From Dyadobacter sp. 3J3 (GTDB taxonomy: Bacteria > Bacteroidota > Bacteroidia > Cytophagales > Spirosomataceae): DNA of 64,000 nucleotides. Shown here one piece after another: positions 45,447 to 54,218 of this stretch. The notes under the pieces were generated by a model. That model saw nothing but the letters and a program-made list of their open reading frames with translations, was not told the DNA's origin and did not search any database. The stretch's first letter is position 1, and each line of letters starts with the position of its first letter. The stretch lies in NCBI RefSeq assembly GCF_009801115.1, contig NZ_VTOL01000003.1, positions 1-64,000 of the forward strand. The letters are read 5' to 3'. The position numbers were made by a program, and so were the translations under genes.

Positions 45447-46751
45447 ATGTCCACAGAACAGACTGTTGCGCTTAAAAAAGTATTGAAACCCATTCATCTT
45501 TGGGCCATTGCAGTTGGACTTGTTATCTCCGGGGAATATTTTGGATGGAATTACGGCTGGGGAGTTTCCGGAACCATCGGTTTTTTAATAGCAACGCTTC
45601 TGGTTACGATCATGTATGTAACCTTCATTTTTAGCTTTACAGAACTTACCACATCGATACCGCAAGCAGGCGGACCTTTTTCTTACGCACATCGCGCCTT
45701 TGGCTGGTGGGGAGGTTTGATAGCCGGATATGCCACATTAATCGAGTTTTTGATTACGCCTCCCGCAATCGCCTTTGCGCTAGGAAGTTACACACATTTC
45801 CTTTACCCCAATATAACAGTTCTGGAAACCGCTTTTGCCTGTTATGTCATCTTCATAACCATTAATATGTTCGGGATTAAGGAATCAGCACTTTTTTCGC
45901 TCGTCGTCACTTTATTGGCTGTTGGTGAATTGCTTTTGTATGTTGGCATAGTCGCCCCACATTTTTCTTACGAAACATTTGTTACCGATCCTATGCCATT
46001 TGGCTGGCAGGGGGTGTTTGCAGCGCTTCCTTTTGCAATCTGGTTTTATCTGGCCATTGAAGGTGTGGCGATGGTTGCAGAAGAAGTTGAAGATCCGAAA
46101 AGAACGATTTCACTCGGTTATATTTATGGCATACTGACACTGGTAATTTTGGCATTAGCTGTCATGATTTTTACCGGCGGTGTGGCGAATTGGAAATTAT
46201 TAAGTACGATCGATTACCCGCTCCCGGCGGCCCTGGGAATTGTGCTGGGAAGAGATAGCAGCTGGACACAATTATTTGCAAGTTTAGGTCTATTCGGGTT
46301 GATCGCGTCCTTTCACGGAACAATCATTGGTTATTCAAGGCAAATTTTTGCGCTGGCGAGAAGTGGTTACCTGCCTTCTTTTCTAGGCCAGGTAAATACT
46401 AAATTTCAAACACCTCACTGGGCACTTCTTACAGGAGGGATAATCGGATGTGTCGCGCTGAGTCTGGGAACGACAGATCAGGTTATTATCATTGCTGCGC
46501 TTGGAGCGGTTGTCATGTATATCATCAGTATGGCTGCGCTATTTGCTTTACGAAAAAAAGAGCCTAATCTGGAACGTCCATTTGTAGTCCCAGCATACCC
46601 GTATTTCCCTGCCGTTGCGTTAATTTTATCCGTAATCTGCCTGATTGCTATCGTTTATTACAATATTGTATTAAGTCTGTGGTTCTTCGGCGGATTGGTC
46701 ATTGTAACAGGAATATTTATTGCTTCCGGAAAACATAAAACTTTGAATTGA
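45447..46751 (+). CDS. APC family ethanolamine permease-like transporter
   Basis: A 434-residue transporter with about 12 TMs. The start KPIHLWAIAVGLVISGEYFGWNYGWG and the AGGPFSYAHRAFGWWGGLIAGYATLIEF block match ethanolamine permeases (Eat), as does IEGVAMVAEEVEDPKRTI. It would import ethanolamine by proton coupling. It lies 80 bp downstream of the PLC-like gene on the same strand, so the two may be co-transcribed and act on lipid-head-group products. No ethanolamine ammonia-lyase genes are in the window. Confidence 0.88.
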   Translation: MSTEQTVALKKVLKPIHLWAIAVGLVISGEYFGWNYGWGVSGTIGFLIATLLVTIMYVTFIFSFTELTTSIPQAGGPFSYAHRAFGWWGGLIAGYATLIEFLITPPAIAFALGSYTHFLYPNITVLETAFACYVIFITINMFGIKESALFSLVVTLLAVGELLLYVGIVAPHFSYETFVTDPMPFGWQGVFAALPFAIWFYLAIEGVAMVAEEVEDPKRTISLGYIYGILTLVILALAVMIFTGGVANWKLLSTIDYPLPAALGIVLGRDSSWTQLFASLGLFGLIASFHGTIIGYSRQIFALARSGYLPSFLGQVNTKFQTPHWALLTGGIIGCVALSLGTTDQVIIIAALGAVVMYIISMAALFALRKKEPNLERPFVVPAYPYFPAVALILSVICLIAIVYYNIVLSLWFFGGLVIVTGIFIASGKHKTLN

Positions 46752-46779
46752 ATTATATGTAACTTGGACAAAATAGTCC

Positions 46780-46852
46780 GACTCCGTAGCTCAGCTGGTA
46801 GAGCAACAGACTCTTAATCTGTGGGTCCTGAGTTCGAACCTCAGCGGGGTCA
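46780..46852 (+). tRNA. tRNA-Lys (anticodon CUU)
   Basis: A 73-nt cloverleaf: acceptor GACTCCG/CGGGGTC with one G-U pair, D-arm with GCTC/GAGC, anticodon stem ACAGA/TCTGT around loop CTCTTAA (anticodon CUU), and T-arm CTGAG-TTCGAAC-CTCAG. No CCA is encoded. The prophage-type genes begin right after its terminator, so its 3' end is the likely integration site. Confidence 0.97.
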
Positions 46853-46862
46853 CTTAAACATC

Positions 46863-46896
46863 AATCACTTATCATTTACTTGATAAGTGATTTTTA
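46863..46896 (+). terminator. Terminator of the tRNA-Lys gene
   Basis: AATCACTTATC pairs with GATAAGTGATT around an 8-nt loop and is followed by TTTAATTT. Confidence 0.8.
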
Positions 46897-46903
46897 ATTT
46901 GTC

Positions 46904-46921
46904 GCACACATTTTGCACACA
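46904..46921. repeat. Direct GCACACA repeats beside the tRNA
   Basis: GCACACA at 46904-46910 and again at 46915-46921, separated by TTTT. They lie 50 bp past the tRNA-Lys end and could be integrase arm sites or part of the att region. The second att copy needed to prove this is not in the window. Confidence 0.35.
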
Positions 46922-47002
46922 AATACAATTATCGAGGCTCATTTTAATTAAAATAGAATCACCAATATATCTCTTATTTTAAATATTAAAATATGCCATT
47001 TT

Positions 47003-47320
47003 CTATTTCAAGTCATCAATTTTTAAAACAAGCGGGATCATTTCACGGTAAATCCTATTCTCCTTATCTGCTTTGTCCACACCTTCCTTTAGTAAATCAA
47101 CTTGTTCCACAGATAATGAAATTGCAATATCTTCTGACCGGTCCCAAATAGTTGATCCGTCCGATAAATCACGAATTCCGTATTGTGTGATTTCGTCCAA
47201 TGTGAATTGAATTGCTTCAAACAATTTTGTAGCCAGAAGCATTTTTATGCGGCCTCCAATTGAGGGAATAAGAAGTTGAATGTAGATTCGGTCTTGAACC
47301 GAAAGCGTGAGTTTTTTCAT
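47003..47320 (-). CDS. Small phage protein, last gene of the tail module
   Basis: A 105-residue protein (MKKLTLSVQDRIYIQLLIPSIGG...), soluble and mostly helical, with a basic start and acidic centre. It lies 11 bp downstream of the large tail protein on the same strand. Similar small proteins sit at the end of tail modules in phages of Bacteroidota, so it is probably structural or a lysis-region protein, but I do not recognise a family. Confidence 0.6.
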   Translation of the reverse strand: MKKLTLSVQDRIYIQLLIPSIGGRIKMLLATKLFEAIQFTLDEITQYGIRDLSDGSTIWDRSEDIAISLSVEQVDLLKEGVDKADKENRIYREMIPLVLKIDDLK

Positions 47321-47331
47321 TAATCTTTATT

Positions 47332-50300
47332 TTATGTCCATGTATTATCCCAGACTCCGGCTGCATACCAAAATCCATCTGCATAAACTAAGGTAGCAAG
47401 AGCTCCCCCAGCAATGTCAAAATTATTTGCGCCTCTTACAGTTTCTAAAATTCTAAGGTTGGCTGAATCATTCTGTTGCAAAACCATTATCTCCTTTCCG
47501 TTATAGATTGGCCTACTTGGTGTAGTAAATTTAACCGCTGATATTGTGGATCCAACTTTTAAGCCGTTTATGACAATAAAATCATACAATGAGGGATCGA
47601 TCAATCTTGCGTCCGCATTTAGTGTTTCCTTATAGGTACTTTTTCCATTGATTAATGATTCATTAATAAGGGCTTTCCCGGTTAAAGCCAATATTGCATA
47701 ATTGCTCAAACCGCCAGAGGCTTCGAAAATTGCTCCAACATTATTTGCGCCAGCAATTTTTGACGAAAAGTAGGCAGCTGCTGAAATTCCAGATGCCGAA
47801 GAAACTGCGTTTGCGCCAATAATTGCTTTGGTTACGTTGTTTCCTGATCCGGAAGCAGCAACAATCACAGCTGTTCCGTCATAATTTGTAATTCCGCCAG
47901 ATCCAATTGACCAGCTTCCTGATATTATGGTGCCGTCAGAATTAATTCGGCACGGAGCGACATTCCTATTTGCATAAGGCGCGCCGAAGAATGCCACAAC
48001 TGGACCGTCTCCCGAAACGTTAAATCCACATATCCCAGCCATTCCGATATTACTGGAATTGAATACTTCTATTTTCTTCCGGGCTTCAATTTCACCAGAC
48101 TGCTTTATCCGTAAAGGAGCAACTGCCCTGTTGTCATACCCCGCCCCGGCCCAAAGCCTAATTGAATTATCAGCGGTACCCTCTCCGGTTATACCCGCCA
48201 GAATACTTCCACCACTTCCAGCTAATTGAATGCGCCCTGAGGTAACAATTCCTCCGTCAATAGTGGTAACCGTATTATCATAATTAGACGCAGCGTCCCA
48301 ATCCAAGGCATTGAATGCACCTGTCAGCCTCTCTACAAGACAACGTTTTATATTGGTACCATCTGCCCAAAGATCACCTATATTATAAGGTGTGACCGGT
48401 GTTGTTACAAATATTTGCCTTTTATGATCAGCTGTGTCTTTTGCAAGTGCAGCCAAAGCAAGTGCCGTTTGTATATCCGAATCTGAAAGAATCTGCCAGC
48501 TGTATACTGCGCCATTTTTTACATAACGATACGATTTTCCAGTATTTGTGTTATAAAACAAATCGTTTACGTGCGCATCCCTTACTTCATTTGTTATCCA
48601 GTTGGTTGTTGGCTCGTTAGATAGTGTTGGGTCATAGGCATAATACCAGGTATCAATTTTCCCGTCAATACCAGCCAAAGTTTCATTCACATAATTAGTC
48701 AAAGTGCTAAAATCTTCTTCCAGATCCGCCACAATTCCTTTTGTTCCATCGGCGCGCCTAAAAGTGATCTTGCCTCCTATTTCTCCGTTATTGAGATCGA
48801 AATAAGTATCGCCACCAGCGCTTTTAATCATCCCAGTCGTTATAAATCCACCATTGATTGTCGTGGCGCCATAAGTTAGGTTAATCCAGCGAATGAAAAG
48901 AATAGGATCTACCGAGTGAAGCACACCCAGAAGAAAATGATAATATGTCGCATCATCATTTACTTTGATTTGATTCTGCGAAAAGAGGATGGATCCTGCA
49001 TTTGTTGTTTTGTTACAGCGTCCATATATATAGTAGAAATTGTCATTACCAAGGGAAACCGTTTGGGCATTTATCGTCCAGTTTCTAACAGCATCCTCGA
49101 TCGTATAATGAACCAGTGATCCACCATCTACCCGGACTACATTTTTATCTCCCTGATAATTCGGCCTGATCACCGTATTAAGCATCAGCTGCTGTGACTT
49201 GGCCCCCACGGAAAGCATACTTGTTTCGATGGAAAGAGGCTTTATTTTATCCGAATCGTAGTATCCATCTGTATCAAATACTCCTTTTAAAAGCTCTTGC
49301 TGCGTGCGCCAGTTCATCCGGGCTTTCTGTGGATTACGTAGGTCATTTATCCGGATGATTGTCTGGATATCGCGCTGATCATTGATAGTCTTGGCAATCG
49401 TGTTGACCTGATAGGAGTCCGAAACAACAAGGTCGTATTGATACTTAATCAATATTTGCCGTGTAAAACTGGTTATGCGCGTGGCCTTGTTAATTCCAAG
49501 ATCGAGGTCTCGAATGTTTATGTAATCTCCGAGGGAAAAGAAATTAGTAATAGCCGAAGAAGAAGTCTGATTTGCCAAATATTCAGGTTTCACTTTCAAA
49601 GCAAATGAAACCATCGGCCAACAATTTGCATCAACAAAAGATTGACCTTTTGTCCTTAATTCTGTTTCCGCCGCCGTGACATAAGTATCCGGCATGTTGA
49701 TGTCCAGAATCACATACTTATCACCAACAGCAAACATGAACGGCGAATCAAGCAGGGGTTTAATTCCACCTTGCTTTTCAGTCAACGCGATCAGGTGAAA
49801 ACTTTTGTCTGCATGAACATATCCAAGTTTCTCTTGTAATTCGAATTCATAGCCAGCCAGATTTCCTGAATTAAAATGAATTTTGGCCGAAGTTCCTGCT
49901 ATCAGATATTTTGTGTTGCCGGCTGTATCCTTTTCATTCAAATCAAAATCCATGGTACCATCAACGAAGCCGGTGATATCACCTCCATAAATTGCAGTAA
50001 TTGTTCCTTCACGCTGTGGCTTTACTTCGTCAAAGTTTTTTGAACCTTCAATTATACCCAATGCCGCTACCGACGCAGCATTTTCAACATAATCGGATCC
50101 TTCATCCCCAATTTTTAACCGGTCTGAAAAATTCCGATAACCAGCTTTGATATTTTCTGTTGATCCCTTTGGATAAAGACGGTTAACCAATCCAGTTGGA
50201 TTAACTGCTTTACGGCTGAGCTCATAAAGCCCATTACCTTTCCCATATGAAAAAGTATCATTAAGGATCTGCCCAATCTTTTTGACATTGATCGTCCTGG

Positions 50301-50847
50301 ACCCATTTGAGTTCCGGATAATTTCAAATTCAGTAGAGAATGCCTGGCAAATAGTTTGAAGCGCAGCCAGGCAATCAAGATTTGAAAAAGTCACGGTTTT
50401 AGTGTCCGATTCTGCTATTTCTCCTTTAATCCACTTTCCTGCGCCAAAGGTTCGATTGGCGTTGTAGATCAGTGAGGAAATGAAAATATCTATAACGCCG
50501 GTAAGTGAAAACTCCCCAGAAGTATAAACGCCTAAAACGTCTGTATTAAAATACTGTGAGCGCAAAAGATCATACTGCACACCTTCAAAAACCAGATCAT
50601 AGGAAAATTCCCGACCTGAGTTTTTTTGAGCTTGCGGCACATAATTCAGGGTATATTCGTCACTGAAAACCATGATTTTAGTTCCAATTTCCAGTTCCAG
50701 CGCTTTCGAGGATTGAACAGAAATATTGACTACGTCCTGACCAAGGATCTCCTTCACCTGTTCTGCTTTGGTGATGTCCGTTGCAGGATTAGTGCGTCTG
50801 AGCGGAAAACGAGTTCCGTCGGTTTTGATTAAGATAATTTGCTCCAC
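47332..50847 (-). CDS. Phage baseplate hub/tail fibre protein
   Basis: A 1171-residue protein with a GTG start at 50847 that overlaps the upstream gene by 19 nt; no ATG lies nearby in frame. The first about 450 residues (AEQVKEILGQDVVNISVQSSKALELEIGT and the later GDYINIRDLDLGINKATRITSFTRQI) look like the hub/tail-endopeptidase type fold that seals the tail tip. The middle part has TTGMIKSAGGDTYFDLNNGEIGG, a motif common in siphophage side-fibre proteins. The last about 400 residues are Gly/Ser/Ala-rich repeats that probably form the host-binding fibre. The name reflects fold-level resemblance rather than a firm family match. Confidence 0.75.
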   Translation of the reverse strand: MEQIILIKTDGTRFPLRRTNPATDITKAEQVKEILGQDVVNISVQSSKALELEIGTKIMVFSDEYTLNYVPQAQKNSGREFSYDLVFEGVQYDLLRSQYFNTDVLGVYTSGEFSLTGVIDIFISSLIYNANRTFGAGKWIKGEIAESDTKTVTFSNLDCLAALQTICQAFSTEFEIIRNSNGSRTINVKKIGQILNDTFSYGKGNGLYELSRKAVNPTGLVNRLYPKGSTENIKAGYRNFSDRLKIGDEGSDYVENAASVAALGIIEGSKNFDEVKPQREGTITAIYGGDITGFVDGTMDFDLNEKDTAGNTKYLIAGTSAKIHFNSGNLAGYEFELQEKLGYVHADKSFHLIALTEKQGGIKPLLDSPFMFAVGDKYVILDINMPDTYVTAAETELRTKGQSFVDANCWPMVSFALKVKPEYLANQTSSSAITNFFSLGDYINIRDLDLGINKATRITSFTRQILIKYQYDLVVSDSYQVNTIAKTINDQRDIQTIIRINDLRNPQKARMNWRTQQELLKGVFDTDGYYDSDKIKPLSIETSMLSVGAKSQQLMLNTVIRPNYQGDKNVVRVDGGSLVHYTIEDAVRNWTINAQTVSLGNDNFYYIYGRCNKTTNAGSILFSQNQIKVNDDATYYHFLLGVLHSVDPILFIRWINLTYGATTINGGFITTGMIKSAGGDTYFDLNNGEIGGKITFRRADGTKGIVADLEEDFSTLTNYVNETLAGIDGKIDTWYYAYDPTLSNEPTTNWITNEVRDAHVNDLFYNTNTGKSYRYVKNGAVYSWQILSDSDIQTALALAALAKDTADHKRQIFVTTPVTPYNIGDLWADGTNIKRCLVERLTGAFNALDWDAASNYDNTVTTIDGGIVTSGRIQLAGSGGSILAGITGEGTADNSIRLWAGAGYDNRAVAPLRIKQSGEIEARKKIEVFNSSNIGMAGICGFNVSGDGPVVAFFGAPYANRNVAPCRINSDGTIISGSWSIGSGGITNYDGTAVIVAASGSGNNVTKAIIGANAVSSASGISAAAYFSSKIAGANNVGAIFEASGGLSNYAILALTGKALINESLINGKSTYKETLNADARLIDPSLYDFIVINGLKVGSTISAVKFTTPSRPIYNGKEIMVLQQNDSANLRILETVRGANNFDIAGGALATLVYADGFWYAAGVWDNTWT

Positions 50848-52070
50848 ACCTGTACCGCGTTAGTAGTGAATGTATCCTGATCAATATCTTCAATCACACC
50901 GGACATGACGATGTAGTATTCCCCGTTAGAGGAGTAATTATGTGTAATTGTGTTCGGCTCGTACAGCTGACTGGTTTGATTAAAATTGCTAAAAACGTCG
51001 TGCATAACCGATCCATCCCCCCAGTACACGTTAATCAAACTTGATGGTTTTAATGTAATTGAAACCGGCCCGGATGCGTCCGTTTTGATGAATTTTAAAA
51101 TCCTTTTTACCGGCTCATCTTCTGTGAATTTCAACGTGAATTTGGTAAACATCTTACCGTCGCGCCATTTTTCAATATCGAATGGCATGGAATCTTTCAC
51201 ATAGGCTTCGAAGATCAATGGCTTGGTTCCCAATTGAATCATGATCCGGATTGTGCCTGACTTGGAGAGTTCTTCTTTAAATTCAAGCGCATTTTCAATC
51301 GTTGCATCCTTCCCGATTTCGGAGAACCAGCAGTCCATTTCAAATTGTCTTGGCTCAAATCTGATATCGTTCAGGTTGGTCGTTCTGCCGTGATAATCAG
51401 GCCAGTCGTATGAACTTGGATTCTTCATTTCCAACCTGTCGATGATTCCACGAATTGCTGAGACCGTAATCCCAAATTCCTTGAAATCACGGCCATTGAT
51501 TAAATATTTCACTTCTAGTGTGGCGTTTGAAATAATATTGGCAAAATCTGACTGGCTTAATACCTGGTCATTCAGGACAATGAAGTTGTCGATATAACTG
51601 AACCCACTTCCAGAGTTAGGAGAATTTGACAAAAGGCAAAATCCTGTGGGACTACCCCAGCCTTCCGGAGTTTCTTTGTTGTCTATGAGTTTCGCATTGA
51701 CATAGGTCATAAACCTGGTTCCATCTTTTACAATAGCAATATGAGTCCAGTTATGCAGTGTTGTTTTAAGCTCTACTCTTAAATACCTATTAGTCCCCGC
51801 ATATTTGACAAGCACGTAGGTTTCAGTTGGGTATATTCCTTGAATTTCAGCCTGATACCAGACATGAACTGTGAAAGTTCCGTTGAGATTGATGGGTTGT
51901 GATCCAACTATTTCCGCTCTTCCATTACCCGGAAAATACACGCTATTGCCCTCTCTTCCTTTCGTAAATCGCCCGTCTGTAATCACAGCATGAAGACCGG
52001 AAGCGGAATAGTCATAGGCTATTTCCGATCCGTTCGACTCGTCGAATGGAAGGTGAAGTACTAGGGTCAT
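50829..52070 (-). CDS. LamG-domain distal tail-like protein
   Basis: A 413-residue protein. Residues 1-185 form a LamG/concanavalin-type sandwich (LHLPFDESNGSEIAYDYS at the start, FTVHVWYQAEI, YIDNFIVLNDQVLSQSDFANI). Residues about 195-320 resemble a distal-tail ring domain (REFGIT-like, FEPRQFEMDCWF, FTLKFTEDEP). The last 85 residues (VYWGDGSVMHDVF, THNYSSNGEYYIVMSG) are a PKD-like fold. It should form or decorate the tail tip, binding glycans. In most phages it follows the tape measure directly; here 8.9 kb intervene. Confidence 0.72.
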   Translation of the reverse strand: MTLVLHLPFDESNGSEIAYDYSASGLHAVITDGRFTKGREGNSVYFPGNGRAEIVGSQPINLNGTFTVHVWYQAEIQGIYPTETYVLVKYAGTNRYLRVELKTTLHNWTHIAIVKDGTRFMTYVNAKLIDNKETPEGWGSPTGFCLLSNSPNSGSGFSYIDNFIVLNDQVLSQSDFANIISNATLEVKYLINGRDFKEFGITVSAIRGIIDRLEMKNPSSYDWPDYHGRTTNLNDIRFEPRQFEMDCWFSEIGKDATIENALEFKEELSKSGTIRIMIQLGTKPLIFEAYVKDSMPFDIEKWRDGKMFTKFTLKFTEDEPVKRILKFIKTDASGPVSITLKPSSLINVYWGDGSVMHDVFSNFNQTSQLYEPNTITHNYSSNGEYYIVMSGVIEDIDQDTFTTNAVQVWSKLS

Positions 52071-52159
52071 TTATAGTGTGTGTTCTCATACAAATGTAAC
52101 ATAAAATATTTTTTATACTTACAATGTAAATATATTAAATAGTTTTAGTACGTTTGTTA

Positions 52160-52232
52160 TGCGGGGTGGAGGAGATGGTACCTCATTGGGCTCATAACCC
52201 AAAGATCGGTCGTTCGAGTCGACCTCCCGCTT
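52160..52232 (+). tRNA. Initiator-type tRNA-fMet (anticodon CAU), prophage-encoded
   Basis: A 73-nt cloverleaf: acceptor GCGGGG/TCCCGC preceded by a U1-U72 mismatch, U8, G9, D-stem GAGG/CCTC with A11-U24, anticodon stem TTGGG/CCCAA around CTCATAA (anticodon CAU), and T-arm GGTCG-TTCGAGT-CGACC. The 1-72 mismatch, A11-U24 and three G-C pairs next to the anticodon loop are the markers of bacterial initiators, not of elongator Met or Ile2. No CCA is encoded. A -7-like TACGTTTG lies at 52149-52156. Confidence 0.85.
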
Positions 52233-52233
52233 C

Positions 52234-52875
52234 TAATTAAAGTGGTATTGTTTCTGTGAGAGGCTACAATACCATTCTTCGGAATGGAAGTTCCAACGAA
52301 CCCAAATCGACTCTCACGCGATTTGGGTTTCTTCATTTAAAAATGGTCGTTAAAAGTGGAAGGAAGTGTTCTTTTTGGAAACGCAAACGCGTATCCGATT
52401 TGTATCGTAAGAAGTAAGGGAGTAGTAAAAAGGAGCTTGAATATTCATACGCGGAGAATTGAAAGGCGGGTGTTTTATGAAACCGGAAGGCTGGTATTCC
52501 TGGGAGTTCGATCCTCTCAACGGCCGCAACCATCCAGACGACGAGAGGAGTTAGTAATACGGAATAAAGATCAAGAGGACGTTTACCCGGTAAAAGTGTA
52601 GGGAAATAATAAAGTCGCCCTTAGCCTGCTTGAAATTGAGGTCCTACAGGTGAAAACTCCACCGGGAATGTGTGACAAATTAGGCATTCCCGGTTTCAAA
52701 ACTATCTGGATAACAACACTAAATAAGCGTAGAACCGATCCGTATAAATAATGAGGCAAGTACGGTCGATGTTGGTAAATCTAAGTGTTTTCTTGCCAGG
52801 TATCGTGAATGCCAAATGCAGATTAGTACAACATAACGGGGATAGTACCGGCAGCAGTAAAATGTTGCCGGTTTT
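52234..52875 (+). ncRNA. Candidate large structured phage RNA (GOLLD/ROOL-like setting)
   Basis: About 640 nt with no convincing gene but many stems: TGGTATTGT/ACAATACCA (52243-52274), CCATTC-TTCG-GAATGG, AACCCAAATCG/CGATTTGGGTT (52299-52329), a long-range CGCGTAT/ATACGCG pair (52388-52394 with 52447-52453), hairpins at 52483-52503 and 52502-52518, TCCTCTC/GAGAGGA (52512-52549), CCGGGAATG/CATTCCCGG (52662-52693) and a terminator-like ACCGGCA/TGCCGGT plus TTTTC (52847-52876). Loops 52256-52262 (GTGAGAG) and 52311-52317 (CTCTCAC) are perfectly complementary, so they can kiss. GOLLD and ROOL RNAs are of this size, phage-borne and tRNA-linked. I see no primary-sequence match to either, so class is an inference. 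Confidence 0.45.
52662..52693 (+). terminator. Strong hairpin inside the structured region
   Basis: CCGGGAATG and CATTCCCGG form a perfect 9-bp stem around a 14-nt loop, followed by TTTCAAAAC. The weak T run makes it more likely an internal stem of the RNA than a terminator. Confidence 0.45.
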
Positions 52876-52909
52876 CAAAGATTTCATTTCAAATTACAAT
52901 GCAACAGTC

Positions 52910-53128
52910 ATGACACAAGAATCAAAAGACAAATTGATTGCAGCAGGTCGTCAAGACTTGGTCGACAATTTCGAAATTAGTAAGTCTGGTAATGCTGGAA
53001 TTTTACCTGGTGGCGAATTAGTTGATTGCCGTGTATATCCAAATGCAGTCCCGATTCCGCCAAATAATCCTTTTCTAAGTATTACGCCGCAAATGGCAAA
53101 AGATGCTGCAATAAATAATAAGAAATAG
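52910..53128 (+). CDS. Small hypothetical phage protein
   Basis: A 72-residue protein (MTQESKDKLIAAGRQDLVDNFEIS...) from the ATG at 52910. The frame is open from an ATG at 52751 (125 residues), but its first part runs through stem-forming DNA and reads poorly as protein. The C-terminal part has GNAGILPGGELVDCRVYPNAVPIPPNNPF and ends with a Lys tail. It is followed after 16 bp by the 357-residue gene on the same strand. No family is recognised. Confidence 0.5.
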   Translation: MTQESKDKLIAAGRQDLVDNFEISKSGNAGILPGGELVDCRVYPNAVPIPPNNPFLSITPQMAKDAAINNKK

Positions 53129-53144
53129 AACAACTTACACACAC

Positions 53145-54218
53145 ATGCCAAATTTCTGCCAAAAGTTCGCAATGAGATGTTCGGAGCAGCAGTGGAAAAT
53201 TGCTCAGGTTGACGGATATCCTTTGTCTGTTCAATTGATAAAATTGGGATACGATCTTTCACTACTTCAATTTTACCCGAACAAGCCCTATGTTGCTACT
53301 TTCTACAAACAAAGTAGTAACAAGATTTCTACAACTAATACCCCTTTTAAAGATGGCAGGGAGGTCATGGAAACATTTGATGCTTCGCTGTTCTATGCGC
53401 TTTGCTGCCAATTGGATGGAGATCATGTTACGACAGGCGAATTTATTACCACCAATCAAGGCAAAGTATTTCAGGTCCATTCCTTAGAAGGTACCTGGCT
53501 GAGACATAACCACCCAGATGGGAAGAACTCAGCTTTCGCAAAGGCGTCTGTTCACAAAAGCACTTTCCCGGAATTATTTGCTTGGCTTAACGACAACCCG
53601 TTACCAGCTGTCGGAATGATTTCTATTGAAGAACAGATTCAAAAGAAAAATAAGCCTGAACGTAAGATCAAAACTTTGGAAGCAGAAGCCACTTCTGAAT
53701 CAACACTGGCAGCAGCCGCAAAAATTTTGGCTTCTGTAAATGAGATGACCATTGAGCAAATGATTGATTGCTCAAATAGTTTGATTTATGGTGCGACTAA
53801 AAGCGAAAAAGAAATCTCTGATCAGGTTGCTGTTGAAATTATTCCAATAACTGAAAATAAATCCGTAGCGCCTCCATTCCCCTCTAATAAATCTGAGATT
53901 AATGAATGGTTAGGGAGTTTGGTTATTCCAAAAAGCAAGGATCCTGTCGTTCTGGAAAATATAAAATCTCACTGTATTTGTCAGCCAATGAATTTCAAAG
54001 ATTTGCTGTCCTGGTTTGCTGATCACGATTCCATCGTATGGGGTTTTATTGAAAAAGGCGAGATTCATTCCGAAATCAGATCCATCAGTCATATATCGAA
54101 AGAAAGTGTTTTGTTGTCCGGAGATAATGCAGAGACGGAGTTTCATCAAATATTTCAGGATCAGCAGCACTTTTTAAACTATGCACTATCAAAAATCAAA
54201 ACAGATAATCCATTATGA
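53145..54218 (+). CDS. Hypothetical phage accessory protein
   Basis: A 357-residue soluble protein. The N-terminal part (about 1-150) has Cys and aromatic residues (YALCCQLDGDHVTTGEFITTNQG, WLRHNHPDG); the middle is a Lys/Glu-rich linker (QKKNKPERKIKTLEAEATSES); the C-terminal half (PVVLENIKSHCICQPMNFKDLLSWFADHD) looks like a small alpha/beta domain. Its stop overlaps the next start (ATGA), so it is coupled to the membrane protein that follows. No family is recognised. Confidence 0.6.
   Translation: MPNFCQKFAMRCSEQQWKIAQVDGYPLSVQLIKLGYDLSLLQFYPNKPYVATFYKQSSNKISTTNTPFKDGREVMETFDASLFYALCCQLDGDHVTTGEFITTNQGKVFQVHSLEGTWLRHNHPDGKNSAFAKASVHKSTFPELFAWLNDNPLPAVGMISIEEQIQKKNKPERKIKTLEAEATSESTLAAAAKILASVNEMTIEQMIDCSNSLIYGATKSEKEISDQVAVEIIPITENKSVAPPFPSNKSEINEWLGSLVIPKSKDPVVLENIKSHCICQPMNFKDLLSWFADHDSIVWGFIEKGEIHSEIRSISHISKESVLLSGDNAETEFHQIFQDQQHFLNYALSKIKTDNPL

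Noticed and set aside
52441..52543. A second tRNA downstream of the initiator tRNA
   Set aside because: GGGAG-TTCGATC-CTCTC looks like a T-arm, but no matching acceptor stem or anticodon arm fits around it. It is better explained as one stem of the structured RNA.
52751..52909. N-terminal extension of the small gene ending at 53128
   Set aside because: The frame is open from 52751 but runs through stems, including a terminator-like hairpin at 52847-52876, and reads poorly as protein. The ATG at 52910 is preferred.
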